Positions 25,776 through 34,833 of a stretch of DNA of 64,000 nucleotides are shown here, one piece after another. Origin of the DNA: Steroidobacteraceae bacterium (GTDB lineage: Bacteria > Pseudomonadota > Gammaproteobacteria > Steroidobacterales > Steroidobacteraceae); NCBI GenBank assembly GCA_025451845.1, contig JANWJS010000011.1, positions 62,001-126,000 of the forward strand, in the 5' to 3' direction. Positions within the stretch are counted from its first letter, which is position 1. The number at the start of each line of letters is the position of its first letter. Both the position numbers and the translations under genes were made by a program. The notes below the pieces were generated by a model, which had not been told where the DNA came from, did no database searches, and saw only the letters and a list, made by a program, of their open reading frames with translations.

Positions 25776-27143
25776 CTCGGTGGACGGCGGGTCATCATGC
25801 GGGCGGCCCGTCGCTTCATCGGTGCCCTGGCAACTGGCGTGAGCCAGTGCGTCGGCAACGGCCGCGCAAGCATTGACCGAAGTAAGAACGCCCGTCGGCG
25901 TGGCGAGCTGCCGTGAGGTGCGGACGAGAATCTGCTCGATCCTGGCCCCGGGGAGTCGTCTGCCATCGGCGAGGAGCAGCGCCACGACTCCTGTGACTTC
26001 TGCGGTCGCCAGGGAGCTGCCGGAAGCGAAGTCATAGTGGCCTCCCGGCGCCAGAGTCAGGATCCCGTGACCCGGGGCGAGCAGGTGACGCGAGCTCGCG
26101 GCCGCATCCTCCGCCGACTGGACCGCGAGCACGCCGGGTATGTCTGTCGGAAAGGCATCATGCGGTCCGACGCGTGCCGGTGGCAGCGCGCCGACGTAGA
26201 TGATGCCGCGCTCCATGCCGTAATGGATCAGGCGTGCGAGCAGCGGGTCGGGCGGCCCAGCAAGGCTCAAATTGACGATATCGGCGTGGGCGGTGATGGC
26301 GGCCTGCAGCGCCTGGGCCAGAGTGAAGCTGTTGCAAGCGGCCTCGGCAGCATCCTGCCGCAGTGGCCAGCATGCCTTGAGCGCGACCAGGCGTGACTTC
26401 GGAGCAACCCCCAGTACGCCGAGTCCGCCGCCGGCGGTCGCGGCGATCACACCGGCCACTTCCGTGCCATGCCGGTCACCCGTGAAATCGCTGCCGCCCG
26501 CGACGAAGTCGCGTCGCGTGACGATGCGGCCATTGAGGTCCGGGTGCCGGTAATCCACGCCTGTATCGATTATTGCGATCCGGACCGCTGCGCCTTGTGA
26601 GAGCTTGTGGGCCTGCAGCACCCCGAGCTCGCGCAAGTTGCGCTGCAGGGGAACGTAGGATTGCCTCTGCGGAGGCGGCGATTGGAGCTTCGAAGCCCCG
26701 CTCTCGTTGGCATCGGCTTCCGTCGTGAATTCGTTGAGCGGCTGCACGGACTCAACGCGCGAGTCGCGCGCGAGCTGCGCGATCAGGGTGGCACGCGGTG
26801 TCAGGTCCGGCAGGCGCACCACGATGCAATGCACCTGCAGGCTCTGGATCGGCCAAGCCGAAACTTCCCGCAGCCTGTAGTCCCGTTCCAGCGAGTGGGC
26901 CGTTGCGCGGGCGTCGGCGCTCACGTAGTACACGCCCGCCCCGCCGTAGCCCCGCGGCGTCGAGCCGGGCGTTGCGACCGCCGGCTCGGCGTCGTTGCGT
27001 ACGGTGATGACCACGAAGCGCGCTGGATCCGCTCTCGCCTGGACGGGCAGTTCAGGGACGCGCAGAGCATCCTGGCGCAGCGCGCAGCCCGCGAGCAGGC
27101 CCAGCAGGGCGAAGGCGAGCGTTTTGGTCGGCAGCTGCATCAT
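25680..27143 (-). CDS. Subtilisin-like serine protease (S8), predicted lipoprotein
   Basis: 487 residues. A lipoprotein signal ends in LLGLLAGC (Cys at about 20) followed by Ala, which predicts the outer membrane. Residues about 40-150 resemble a propeptide (VHCIVVRLPDLTPRATLIAQLARDSRVESVQP). The catalytic triad is visible as Asp in IAIIDTGVDYRHP, His in DRHGTEVAGVIAA and Ser in FASGSSLATAEV; the oxyanion Asn lies in the PDIPGV/GALPP region but is less clear. It is the third gene of a sigma/anti-sigma operon (24 bases after the anti-sigma), so it may process that anti-sigma or be its output. The C-terminal ~60 residues are low complexity. Confidence 0.9.
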   Translation of the reverse strand: MMQLPTKTLAFALLGLLAGCALRQDALRVPELPVQARADPARFVVITVRNDAEPAVATPGSTPRGYGGAGVYYVSADARATAHSLERDYRLREVSAWPIQSLQVHCIVVRLPDLTPRATLIAQLARDSRVESVQPLNEFTTEADANESGASKLQSPPPQRQSYVPLQRNLRELGVLQAHKLSQGAAVRIAIIDTGVDYRHPDLNGRIVTRRDFVAGGSDFTGDRHGTEVAGVIAATAGGGLGVLGVAPKSRLVALKACWPLRQDAAEAACNSFTLAQALQAAITAHADIVNLSLAGPPDPLLARLIHYGMERGIIYVGALPPARVGPHDAFPTDIPGVLAVQSAEDAAASSRHLLAPGHGILTLAPGGHYDFASGSSLATAEVTGVVALLLADGRRLPGARIEQILVRTSRQLATPTGVLTSVNACAAVADALAHASCQGTDEATGRPHDDPPSTESEESVKLKKEQRRALGRGNVGGTIVVAHAGA

Positions 27144-27167
27144 CTGCTCTCTGGCGCCGACACCCGG

Positions 27168-27857
27168 TCAGCGCACGCCGTTCTGGACCGGCTCCGCAAA
27201 GAGTATCGCTGGATCGGCGCGCAGGGTGGCGATTCGCTTCGCGAGGGCGCCGGAGGAGCCGGGCGCTGGGGCAAATCCCAACGTATAGACGTTTCCGTCG
27301 GCTGGCCCGTCGATGATGTGTGCGCCGACACCGTGCAGCAGTGTCTGCAAGGCTCCCACCGACAGATCGGTTCTGAACAAAACACGCACCCGCGCACCAG
27401 ACACGTATGACGGCGATGTAGACGTCAGCGTCATATAAGGCGCGCCGCTGGCGGCACTGGACGAGTGCCACATCCACGCACCGACGCCGATGGCGAACGC
27501 TTGCACGATCGCCGCCGCAGCCAGCCAGTGTACGATCGGCGATGTCCGCCGGACGGAGTGTAGGGCCAGTGAGGGGTCTGGCTCGGCAGCTGGCGGCTCT
27601 CGCCCGGCTTGCGGATTCTGGATGCGCGCGAACAGCTTCTGATATGAGGATTCCGCCGCGAAGACGAGGGGTCCCTCGGCGCGCATCGCTGTGCGCACCC
27701 GCACTTGCTCCTCATAGTCTTCCCGACACTCCCGGCAGGCGGCGATATGCTCGCGCAACGCCGGCTGGGCCTCCGCCGGGAGAGACCCGTTGACCAGCCA
27801 CGGGATGACGAGCTCAGCGCGCGCGTGCAATGTGGAGCGTTTGGAAAGTAGTTTCAC
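27168..27857 (-). CDS. Membrane anti-sigma factor with zinc finger and a subtilase-propeptide-like periplasmic domain
   Basis: 229 residues. His37, Cys41 and Cys44 (EHIAACREC) form the zf-HC2/ZAS motif that holds the sigma factor in the cytoplasm. One membrane helix follows (IVHWLAAAAIVQAFAIGVGA). The remaining ~90 residues read RVRVLFRTDLSVGALQTLL, then GAHIIDGPADG, VYTLGFAP and KRIATLRADPAILFAEPV: the order and wording of an I9/fervidolysin-type subtilase propeptide. The next gene encodes a subtilase predicted to face the same compartment. The gene starts 16 bases after the sigma gene. Propeptide similarity is my reading by eye. Confidence 0.85.
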   Translation of the reverse strand: MKLLSKRSTLHARAELVIPWLVNGSLPAEAQPALREHIAACRECREDYEEQVRVRTAMRAEGPLVFAAESSYQKLFARIQNPQAGREPPAAEPDPSLALHSVRRTSPIVHWLAAAAIVQAFAIGVGAWMWHSSSAASGAPYMTLTSTSPSYVSGARVRVLFRTDLSVGALQTLLHGVGAHIIDGPADGNVYTLGFAPAPGSSGALAKRIATLRADPAILFAEPVQNGVR

Positions 27858-27873
27858 GGAGTCTCTCTTGGGC

Positions 27874-28452
27874 TCAGTCGGGACCTGCCAGGGTGGTGAG
27901 GAGGGTCTTCAGCTTGCGGCGCGCGTGGAACATGCGGGTCTTCACCGTGTTGACAGGACATTGCATGATGGATGCGATCTCCTCGCACGAGTGGCCAACG
28001 TGGTAAGCGAGCTCGATGACCGTCCGTTGCTCGAGCGGCAGGCGTCGTAGCGCCACGTCCAGCCATTCGTTGAGCTCCTCTTGCCGCGCGGGCTCATCGG
28101 ACGCGGCTTCCGCCTCGACCTCAATATCCGCGGGCGGAGGCCCTGCGTAGCGCAGCGTTTTCAGGCCGCGCCGGTAGGCGATGCCGAGAATCCAGGTTGA
28201 CACCCGCGAGGCGCCGCGAAAGTCGCCGGCGTGTTGCCAGACGACCCAGAAGGTGTCGTTGATGATCTCTTCGGCGAGGTCGTACCTCGTGGTGAGCCGC
28301 ATCAGGAACCGGGCGAGGCGGCGGTGATAAAGGAGGTAGAGCTCCTTCATCGCGGCGCTGTCACGCCCCGCGATCCGCACGAGGAGAGCGCATTCGCGCT
28401 CGTCGCTCGAACGGCCGCTCGCCGGCATCGGGTCCTGTTCAGCCGATATCAT
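27874..28452 (-). CDS. ECF-type RNA polymerase sigma factor
   Basis: 192 residues with both conserved regions: sigma2 (YHRRLARFLMRLTTRYDLAE, then NDTFWVVWQHAGDFRGASRV and STWILGIAYRRGLKTLR) and sigma4 (LRRLPLEQRTVIELAYHVGH, then SCEEIASIMQCPVNTVKTRM). It is co-directional with the anti-sigma and the S8 protease, which are probably its regulators or targets. 45 bases separate it from the outer-membrane protein gene upstream, so it may have its own promoter or be read from the cyo operon. Confidence 0.92.
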   Translation of the reverse strand: MISAEQDPMPASGRSSDERECALLVRIAGRDSAAMKELYLLYHRRLARFLMRLTTRYDLAEEIINDTFWVVWQHAGDFRGASRVSTWILGIAYRRGLKTLRYAGPPPADIEVEAEAASDEPARQEELNEWLDVALRRLPLEQRTVIELAYHVGHSCEEIASIMQCPVNTVKTRMFHARRKLKTLLTTLAGPD

Positions 28453-28497
28453 GCGGGTAAGTCCCCTTTGCCCCGGCTGCGGTTCACGGTCGCCGCC

Positions 28498-29265
28498 TTA
28501 GAACTGCCAGAGCACCGTCGCCGATACCCGGCCACCCGCCGAATCCTGCCCGAAGAGGCGTACCGCCCGGTCCGCAGTGCGAAAATAAGCAAAATCGAGC
28601 TCGAGTGGGCCCGCCGCATGCGTCAGTCCCAGGCTCCAGAAGCCATACCCCGTGCCGAACGGATCGGCCACCTGATCGTAGCCCACCCCGGCGGTGAGCG
28701 ACAGCCACGATACGAGCGGCTGGCGCCACTGCGCGCCGTAGGCGAAGGCGCTACGGTCCTGCTCCTCGCGGCGGGTGCCTTCATAGTACTTGTAGCGCAG
28801 GGCGTCCGGAGTCCACGCGAGGGTGAGATATAGGCGGTCCATGACGCCCCAGCTCATGCCGAACTGATCGTAGTCGTAGCGATGTCCAAGTAAATGCGGG
28901 TTGCCGTATCCGCCCCCGGGATAGGCATTGCGAGTATAGGTAAAGGTGGCGCTCAGATCGGCGGTCAGCGCCAGATTGTAGCCGGCATAGGCGTCGAGCT
29001 CCTTCGCGGAGCCGCAGGGGCTGCTGCTCAATCCGGCCGATCCCCACACCCCGGCAAACGCGGTCCAGTCTGAGCCGCCATGTTCGCTCGCGTGCACGTC
29101 CGCCTGCGCCGCCGGATGACCGCAGGTCTGCGAGATGCCGCGATAGACATCGTCCGCGGTCAGCGCCAGGGATCCGCCGGCATCCACGGCTGCCGGGCAT
29201 GGCGTCGCCCAGAACGACAACAGAGACGAGGCGCCGAGCGCCACGGACCACCCGAGAGCACGCAT
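28498..29265 (-). CDS. Predicted outer-membrane protein of unknown function (TIGR02001-like)
   Basis: 255 residues from the ATG at 29265, which directly precedes a signal peptide (MRALGWSVALGASSLLSFWA, cut near CPAA/VDA). The mature part is strand-rich with many aromatic residues (LTADDVYRGISQTCGHPAAQ, AYAGYNLALTADLSATFTYT, LDFAYFRTADRAVRLFG) and ends in Phe. The VYRGISQT segment is typical of the TIGR02001 proteins. It lies 38 bases after cyoD and may be co-transcribed with the oxidase. No function is assigned. Confidence 0.75.
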   Translation of the reverse strand: MRALGWSVALGASSLLSFWATPCPAAVDAGGSLALTADDVYRGISQTCGHPAAQADVHASEHGGSDWTAFAGVWGSAGLSSSPCGSAKELDAYAGYNLALTADLSATFTYTRNAYPGGGYGNPHLLGHRYDYDQFGMSWGVMDRLYLTLAWTPDALRYKYYEGTRREEQDRSAFAYGAQWRQPLVSWLSLTAGVGYDQVADPFGTGYGFWSLGLTHAAGPLELDFAYFRTADRAVRLFGQDSAGGRVSATVLWQF

Positions 29266-29303
29266 GGGACCGCATCTTGCCCTGTTTCCCGCGGCCGGGG
29301 AAA

Positions 29304-29732
29304 TCAGCCGCCCCGCATCTCCATCAGGGCCCGCGCCGGGATCATGTGCTGGTTCATGTGGAACATGACCCAGATCGAGCCGAAAAAGATCAGCGAGACG
29401 ATGAGCACGCCGAAGGCGAGGGCGAGCGCGTTGTTGGCATTGTCGGGAGCGGTGGTGAGGTGCAGGAAGAAGGCGAGGTGCACACCCACCTGGGCGAGGC
29501 CGAACACGATGAGCGCCATGACGATGCCCGGTCCGTAGATCACGTGCTCGTCGAGCGCCCAAAAAGAGGCGGCCGTGAGGGCCGCGGCGAGCACCAGCCC
29601 GATGAGGTAGCCCCGCAGCTCCGAGCGCAGAGTGGGGGGATGGAGCTCGGAGGGCGCCTCGCCAAGGACGCGGTCCTCGCCTACGTGCGAGCCGAGATCG
29701 AATTGTTCGAATCTATTCGGGTCGGAGCTCAT
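29304..29732 (-). CDS. cyoD: Cytochrome bo-type ubiquinol oxidase subunit IV
   Basis: 142 residues. Three membrane helices (YLIGLVLAAALTAASFWAL, IVMALIVFGLAQVGVHLAFF, LALAFGVLIVSLIFFGSIWV) and the typical HMNQHMI end. The N-terminus is about 30 residues longer than in E. coli CyoD. ATG overlaps the stop of cyoC (ATGA). It helps assemble the oxidase in the inner membrane. Confidence 0.93.
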   Translation of the reverse strand: MSSDPNRFEQFDLGSHVGEDRVLGEAPSELHPPTLRSELRGYLIGLVLAAALTAASFWALDEHVIYGPGIVMALIVFGLAQVGVHLAFFLHLTTAPDNANNALALAFGVLIVSLIFFGSIWVMFHMNQHMIPARALMEMRGG

Positions 29733-30403
29733 GGGGTAATCGTCCCGATAAGGTAGACGACGGTGAAAATCCCGATCCAGATGATGTCGAGCGCGTGCCA
29801 GAAGAGCGAGAAGCAGAGATACCGGTGGAGGATGGTCTGCTTGAATCCCTTCGCCGGGAACTGCGCCATCATCGTGCCGAGCCAGAGGAGCCCGGCGGTC
29901 ACGTGTACGCCATGGCAACCCACCAATGCGAAGAAGGAAGTCAGGAAGGCGCTGCGGGTAGGGCCTGCGCCTTGGGCCACCAGGCCGAGGAACTCGTGGA
30001 CCTCGAGTCCTATGAAGGTGAGCCCGAGGAGGCCCGTGATCGCAAGCGTGATCTCCGACCAGAGGAGGTTGTGTCGCGCGACCGCGAGACTCGTCATCCC
30101 GCAGGAGAAGCTGGAGAGAAGCAGGCACGCGGTCTCCACCGCCGTGTTGTGCAGGTCGAAGAGCTGTTGCGGCCCGGGGCCGCCGTTGCGCGCCTCGATC
30201 AGCACCGTGTACGTGGCGAAGAAGCAGGAGAAGAGAATGACGTCGGAGAGAATGAAGATCCAGAAGCCGTAGCCCACCACGATGCGCTTGGGTGCCGGCC
30301 CCCCCGCGCCGTGGCCCGTGTACTCCGGCACACCCGTGGAGGGTCCGTGCCCGATGTGATAGGGGTCGCTGCCGGCGCGCAGCGCGGTGCTCGCAGCGCT
30401 CAT
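29729..30403 (-). CDS. cyoC: Cytochrome bo-type ubiquinol oxidase subunit III
   Basis: 224 residues, with the family segments GYGFWIFILSDVILFSCFFA, NTAVETACLLLSSFSCGMTS, FALVGCHGVHVTAGLLWLGT and the C-terminal WHALDIIWIGIFTVVYLIG. Five membrane helices are expected. It starts with ATGA overlap with cyoB and ends the same way into cyoD. Confidence 0.95.
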   Translation of the reverse strand: MSAASTALRAGSDPYHIGHGPSTGVPEYTGHGAGGPAPKRIVVGYGFWIFILSDVILFSCFFATYTVLIEARNGGPGPQQLFDLHNTAVETACLLLSSFSCGMTSLAVARHNLLWSEITLAITGLLGLTFIGLEVHEFLGLVAQGAGPTRSAFLTSFFALVGCHGVHVTAGLLWLGTMMAQFPAKGFKQTILHRYLCFSLFWHALDIIWIGIFTVVYLIGTITP

Positions 30404-32442
30404 TGGCGGGGCTCCCGCTGCGTCTCCACCTCCCGCCGAAGCTGCCGGTGGTGCAGGGCTGCGCTGCGCACCGCGCGGTTGGCGCGATCGAGGCGGGCAA
30501 CTTCCTCCGCGGGAATCAGCTCCTCGTCGTGATCGCGCCAGGCGAACACGACGAACGTAGCGTATGCGCCAGCGAGCCCCAGCACCACCAGCCACCAGAT
30601 GTGCCAGATCAGCGCGAATCCGCTGACGACCGCGAGGAACGCCGTCACGAATCCCGTCGGGCTGTTGCGCGGCATGTGAATGGGCTGGTACTCCGGCTCC
30701 GGCCGCGTGAGCTGGCCGATCTCGCGCGCGCGCGCCTTCATGTCCCAGTACGGCTCCTGGTCGGTGACATCGGGCAGCACCGCGAAGTTGAAAGGCGGCG
30801 GCGGCGAGGCCGTCGCCCACTCGAGATTGCGCCCATCCCACGGGTCGCCCGTCACGTCGCGGCGCTGCTCGCGCGTGCGGACCGACACGACGATCTGCGC
30901 GATCTGCGCGATGATGCCAAGGAGGATGATGAGAACGCCCCCTTCGGCAACGACCAGCCACGGATGCCATTCGGCGACATCGTAGTGCTGTAGCCGCCGC
31001 GTCATGCCTTCCAAACCCACCACGTACCCGGGGCCCCAGGCGACCCAGAAGCCGATCAGCCACAGCCAGAACGCCCACTTGCCGAGCCGCTCATCGAGCG
31101 TGAAGCCGAAGGCCTTGGGGAACCAATAGACGTAACCGGCGAACACTCCGAAGATCACCGCACCGATGATGACGTTGTGGAAATGCGCGACCAGGAAGAC
31201 GCTGTTGTGAAGTTGAAAGTCCGCGGGCGGCACGGCGAGCAGCACGCCCGTCAAGCCGCCGATCGCGAAGGTCACGATGAAGCCGATGGACCAGAGCATC
31301 GGCGTAGTGAAGCGCACGGAGCCGCCGTACATGGTGAAGAGCCAATTGAAGATTTTCACCCCCGTCGGCACCGCGATGATCATCGAGGCGATGCCGAAGA
31401 TGGCGTTGACATCGGCTCCGGCGCCCATGGTGAAGAAGTGATGCAGCCAGACCATGAAGGAGATGATGCAGATCGCCATGGTCGCGTAGATCATCGAGCG
31501 ATAGCCGAAGAGCGGCTTCGAGGAGAACGTCGAGACGACCTCGGAGTAGATGCCGAAAGCCGGCAAGACCAGGATGTAGACCTCCGGATGGCCCCAGGCC
31601 CAGATGAGGTTCATGAACATCATCGAGTTGCCGCCGCCCGTGTCGGTGAAGAAATGGAACCCGACGTAGCGGTCGAGGAGCAGCATCGCCAGGGTCGCGG
31701 TGAGGACCGGAAAGGCCGCGACGATGAGCAGGTTGGAGGCGAGCGCCGTCCAACAGAACATCGGCATGCGCGTGTAGTGCATGCCGGGAGCGCGCAGCTT
31801 GAGGATGGTGGTGACGAAGTTGATGCCGGTCATGAGTGTGCCTACACCTGAGATCTGCAGTGACCAGCAGTAGTAGTCCACGCCGACCCCCGGGGAGTAA
31901 GCCAGCTCCGAGAGCGGCGGGTAGGGAAGCCAGCCGGTGCGGTCGAACTCGCCGACGACGAGCGACAGATTGACGAGGAGGGCCCCCGCGGCGGTGAGCC
32001 AGAAGCTGACCGAGTTCAGGGTAGGGAAGGCCACATCGCGCACGCCGAGCTGCAGCGGCACGATGACGTTCATCAGGCCGATCACGAAGGGCATGGCGAC
32101 GAAGAAGATCATGATCGTGCCGTGCGCCGAGAACACCTGAGCGAAATGTGAGGGCGGCAGGAACCCCGGCGCGTTATAGGCCATGACTTGCTGCGTGCGC
32201 ATCATGATCGCGTCGATGAATCCGCGCAGCAGCATCACGCCGGCGAGGATGCAGTACATGACACCAATGCGCTTGTGATCGACGCTCGTGATCCACTCGC
32301 GCCAGAGGTACGGCAGGTATCCCTTGATGACGACCCAGGCGACGATGGCCACCATGATGATGACGACTGCCGCGCCGGAGAACAGCGGCAACGGCTCGTG
32401 GAGCGGAATCGCCTGCCATGTCAGCTTGCCGAGCAGAGTCAT
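30400..32442 (-). CDS. cyoB: Cytochrome bo-type ubiquinol oxidase subunit I
   Basis: 680 residues, the length of CyoB. It carries the heme-copper core: SAHGTIMIFFVAMPFVIGLM (low-spin heme ligand), WAWGHPEVYILVLPAFGIYS (CuB ligand and crosslinked Tyr), FMVWLHHFFTMG (CuB ligands) and VAHFHNVIIGAVIFGVFAGY (heme ligands). It reduces O2 with ubiquinol and pumps protons. The N-terminal extra helix and the LWREWITSVDHKRIG loop are as in quinol oxidases. No cyoE (heme O synthase) gene is in the window. Confidence 0.97.
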   Translation of the reverse strand: MTLLGKLTWQAIPLHEPLPLFSGAAVVIIMVAIVAWVVIKGYLPYLWREWITSVDHKRIGVMYCILAGVMLLRGFIDAIMMRTQQVMAYNAPGFLPPSHFAQVFSAHGTIMIFFVAMPFVIGLMNVIVPLQLGVRDVAFPTLNSVSFWLTAAGALLVNLSLVVGEFDRTGWLPYPPLSELAYSPGVGVDYYCWSLQISGVGTLMTGINFVTTILKLRAPGMHYTRMPMFCWTALASNLLIVAAFPVLTATLAMLLLDRYVGFHFFTDTGGGNSMMFMNLIWAWGHPEVYILVLPAFGIYSEVVSTFSSKPLFGYRSMIYATMAICIISFMVWLHHFFTMGAGADVNAIFGIASMIIAVPTGVKIFNWLFTMYGGSVRFTTPMLWSIGFIVTFAIGGLTGVLLAVPPADFQLHNSVFLVAHFHNVIIGAVIFGVFAGYVYWFPKAFGFTLDERLGKWAFWLWLIGFWVAWGPGYVVGLEGMTRRLQHYDVAEWHPWLVVAEGGVLIILLGIIAQIAQIVVSVRTREQRRDVTGDPWDGRNLEWATASPPPPFNFAVLPDVTDQEPYWDMKARAREIGQLTRPEPEYQPIHMPRNSPTGFVTAFLAVVSGFALIWHIWWLVVLGLAGAYATFVVFAWRDHDEELIPAEEVARLDRANRAVRSAALHHRQLRREVETQREPRQ

Positions 32443-33383
32443 TTGAGCCCCACGGGATGGACGTTGGGTGCCGCGCCGCGCGGGCCTTCGCCCGGGGGCA
32501 GCCGTTGCATCACGATGTCCGCGAAGAGACCCTGCCGCACGGACCGGTAAGTATAGGGGTGCGGCGGCACGCTCTGGCGCAGCAGCCCGCGATAGGCCGG
32601 GTCATCCAACACGGGTCCGGCGTTGCGCGTGGATGTCACCCACGCGTTGAATTGCTCCTGGGTCACCGCATCGGTGTCGAAGTGCATATCCGCGAAGCCA
32701 TCGCCACTGATCATCGCCGACTCGCCGCGGTAGACGCCTGGACGGTCCGCCTCGAGATAGAGGGTCCCGGACATGCCGTTCATGCAGTAGAGCATGCTGC
32801 CGAGCTGGGGCACCCAGAACGCGTTCCACACGGAAGCCGAGGTCACCATCAGGTGCAGCGGCACGCCGGCGGGCACTTCCAGTCTGTTGACGCTGGCGAT
32901 TCCGAGCCTGGGATAGATGAAGAGCCACTTCCAATCGAGCGAGACCACCTGGATGTCGAGCGGCGCGGCTTTCGAGGGGAGGGGCTGCGCCGGATCGAGA
33001 TCGTGGGAGCTGATCCAGGCGATGCCGCCGAGGAAGATGATGACCAACGTGGGAATCGACCAGACGATGAGCTCGACGCGTCCGGAATACACGAAGTCGG
33101 GCAGGCGTCGCGCGCGTGGGTTCGAGGCGCGATACCACCATGCAACGCCGAGGGTCGCGAAGATCGTCGGGATGACGATCGCGAGCATGATCACGACGGA
33201 ATCGAGCAGGATCTTGCGCTCGGCGTCGCTGATGGGGCCGGCGGGTTGCAATTGCGCGCGGCCGCAGCCGGCGAGCTGACCGAGCAGCACCAGCGCGATG
33301 AGCGCCAAGCCGACATGGCCCGCTGCGGCGGAGCTTCTTTTCCGGTCGATGGCGGCGTCTCCTCCGGCAAAAGCGGACATCAA
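32439..33383 (-). CDS. cyoA: Cytochrome bo-type ubiquinol oxidase subunit II
   Basis: 314 residues. A lipoprotein signal ends LVLLGQLAGC. Two membrane helices follow (VIMLAIVIPTIFATLGVAWW, VELIVWSIPTLVIIFLGGIA), then the cupredoxin domain. The CuA ligands of cytochrome c oxidases are missing (LYCMNGMSGTLYLEADRPGV in their place), which marks a quinol oxidase. It heads the cyoABCD operon; the 155 bases upstream to the PqiA-like gene must hold the promoter, but no strong -35/-10 pair was found. Confidence 0.95.
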   Translation of the reverse strand: MMSAFAGGDAAIDRKRSSAAAGHVGLALIALVLLGQLAGCGRAQLQPAGPISDAERKILLDSVVIMLAIVIPTIFATLGVAWWYRASNPRARRLPDFVYSGRVELIVWSIPTLVIIFLGGIAWISSHDLDPAQPLPSKAAPLDIQVVSLDWKWLFIYPRLGIASVNRLEVPAGVPLHLMVTSASVWNAFWVPQLGSMLYCMNGMSGTLYLEADRPGVYRGESAMISGDGFADMHFDTDAVTQEQFNAWVTSTRNAGPVLDDPAYRGLLRQSVPPHPYTYRSVRQGLFADIVMQRLPPGEGPRGAAPNVHPVGLK

Positions 33384-33538
33384 CGCGAACCTGAATTCGA
33401 AGTTCCTACGTCTGCTCGGCTTTGGTCAAGCTTGAGCTGAAACATAGCAGCGCGGCCCCCGTCGCGCGGTCTGGCTTCCCCGCAAACCGGCGATCGGTTG
33501 GAGGCGGGGTGTCGTGTAGCCGCGGAGCGAGATCCGCT

Positions 33539-34792
33539 TCATGTTGTCGCGTCCCACATGAGCCGCGGGTCGAACGTGGCCGCGGCTGCCATGGTCAGCA
33601 GGCTCATGACGATAAAGGCGGTCGCTCCCCCGCCGGCGGCCTCGGCGCCAAGATGACCGAAGTCGATCAGCGGAACGAAGAAGACGATGGTGAGGGGCCC
33701 GGTCTCCGACCATCGCGCCGCCTCGGCTACCGTGCGCAGGAGCCTGGTGCGAAGGACCAGCCGGCGTCGCGAGCGGCGCCACACGGCGAGCACGCACCAA
33801 CCGAGACAGGCCATCATGAGCGCCGGGCTGAGAATGCTGGTCCAGAAGGTGACGACGCCGAGCGGCCACAGGCCCAGATGGCAGAGCTGCACGACGTAGC
33901 CGAAATTCGTGTACTCGAGGTAGATGCCGAGCAGATTCGAGCTGTTCATCGGCGAGAGGTTGGCCGGAAACAGGAGGATCAGGGCGGCGCTCACCAACGC
34001 CCCCGTGATCACCACCGCGTCGCGTTTGCGCGCCCGGAGGCGCGCTCCGCAGCGCGGGCAGGGCTCACCTTCGCGCACGGTCGCCTGAACCAGGCCGCAG
34101 GTTCTGCAGCCAATTGCCCGATCGTCCGGGACGGCTCCGGTCTCACCGCCGATCGCGCGCCAGATCGCCCGCGCATCCAGCGTTGCCCGCGAGAGGATCG
34201 TCAGCAGGCCGGCGCCGAGGAGAAGGCGACCGCCGCTCTCGATGGTCACATCGAGGTGCTCCAGGGTCGTGAGGTAGTAGTAGCCGACCGCCACCGCAAG
34301 GAGGAAGACATCGAGCATCGCCCAACGATCGAGCCACACGGCCCAGCGAAAGGCAGGGCCCAGCCAGGGTGGCCGGAGTCCAAGCCGCAGCGCGACCAGC
34401 ACGAGCGCGAGAAGTGCCATTCGGACGGCCGGCAGTACGATGACGAATACGACGCTGAGGGCCGCGAGCACGATCCAGCCGTGATGCCACAACTGCGCAA
34501 CGCCGGTGATGAGCGAGCTCTCCGAGCGCTGGCCGAGCATCTCGGCGCGCAGCAGCGGCAGGGTATCGACGGCAGGCAGTAGCGCCAGCGTAGCAACTGT
34601 GCAGGCGAGCGCCGCATGGGCGCTGCGCCCGCTGGTGCTCTCGATCTGGTTGCGGCAGCGCAGGCATATGGCCGTGCTGCGTCGCGGCAACGGGGGAAAG
34701 CTCAGCAGACTACCGCAATCCGGGCAGGCAATGGCCACGTGGCAGATTCCGCTCGAATCGAGCGCGGATTCGGCGAAACCAACGTCGCGCAC
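33539..34792 (-). CDS. PqiA-like paraquat-inducible protein A family membrane protein
   Basis: 417 residues from the GTG at 34792; a GTG at 34738 (399 residues) is an alternative, and the frame is open further upstream into the MFS gene. Two zinc-ribbon-like Cys pairs in each half (IACPDCGSLL with ICLRC, and CRTCGLV with CPRCGARLRARK) precede two sets of four membrane helices, the PqiA duplication. E. coli PqiA works with the MCE protein PqiB in membrane lipid transport; no PqiB or PqiC follows here. It sits 41 bases after the MFS gene. Confidence 0.85.
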   Translation of the reverse strand: MRDVGFAESALDSSGICHVAIACPDCGSLLSFPPLPRRSTAICLRCRNQIESTSGRSAHAALACTVATLALLPAVDTLPLLRAEMLGQRSESSLITGVAQLWHHGWIVLAALSVVFVIVLPAVRMALLALVLVALRLGLRPPWLGPAFRWAVWLDRWAMLDVFLLAVAVGYYYLTTLEHLDVTIESGGRLLLGAGLLTILSRATLDARAIWRAIGGETGAVPDDRAIGCRTCGLVQATVREGEPCPRCGARLRARKRDAVVITGALVSAALILLFPANLSPMNSSNLLGIYLEYTNFGYVVQLCHLGLWPLGVVTFWTSILSPALMMACLGWCVLAVWRRSRRRLVLRTRLLRTVAEAARWSETGPLTIVFFVPLIDFGHLGAEAAGGGATAFIVMSLLTMAAAATFDPRLMWDATT

Positions 34793-34833
34793 GCGGGTAA
34801 GTTCCGGCGCGCGATCGAGCGCCCACGGCTGCG

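Noticed and set aside
33384-33538. Promoter of the cyo operon (TTGACC plus a TAGGAA-like box)
   Set aside because: Spacing of about 15 bases and a poor -10 match; not strong enough to list as a feature.
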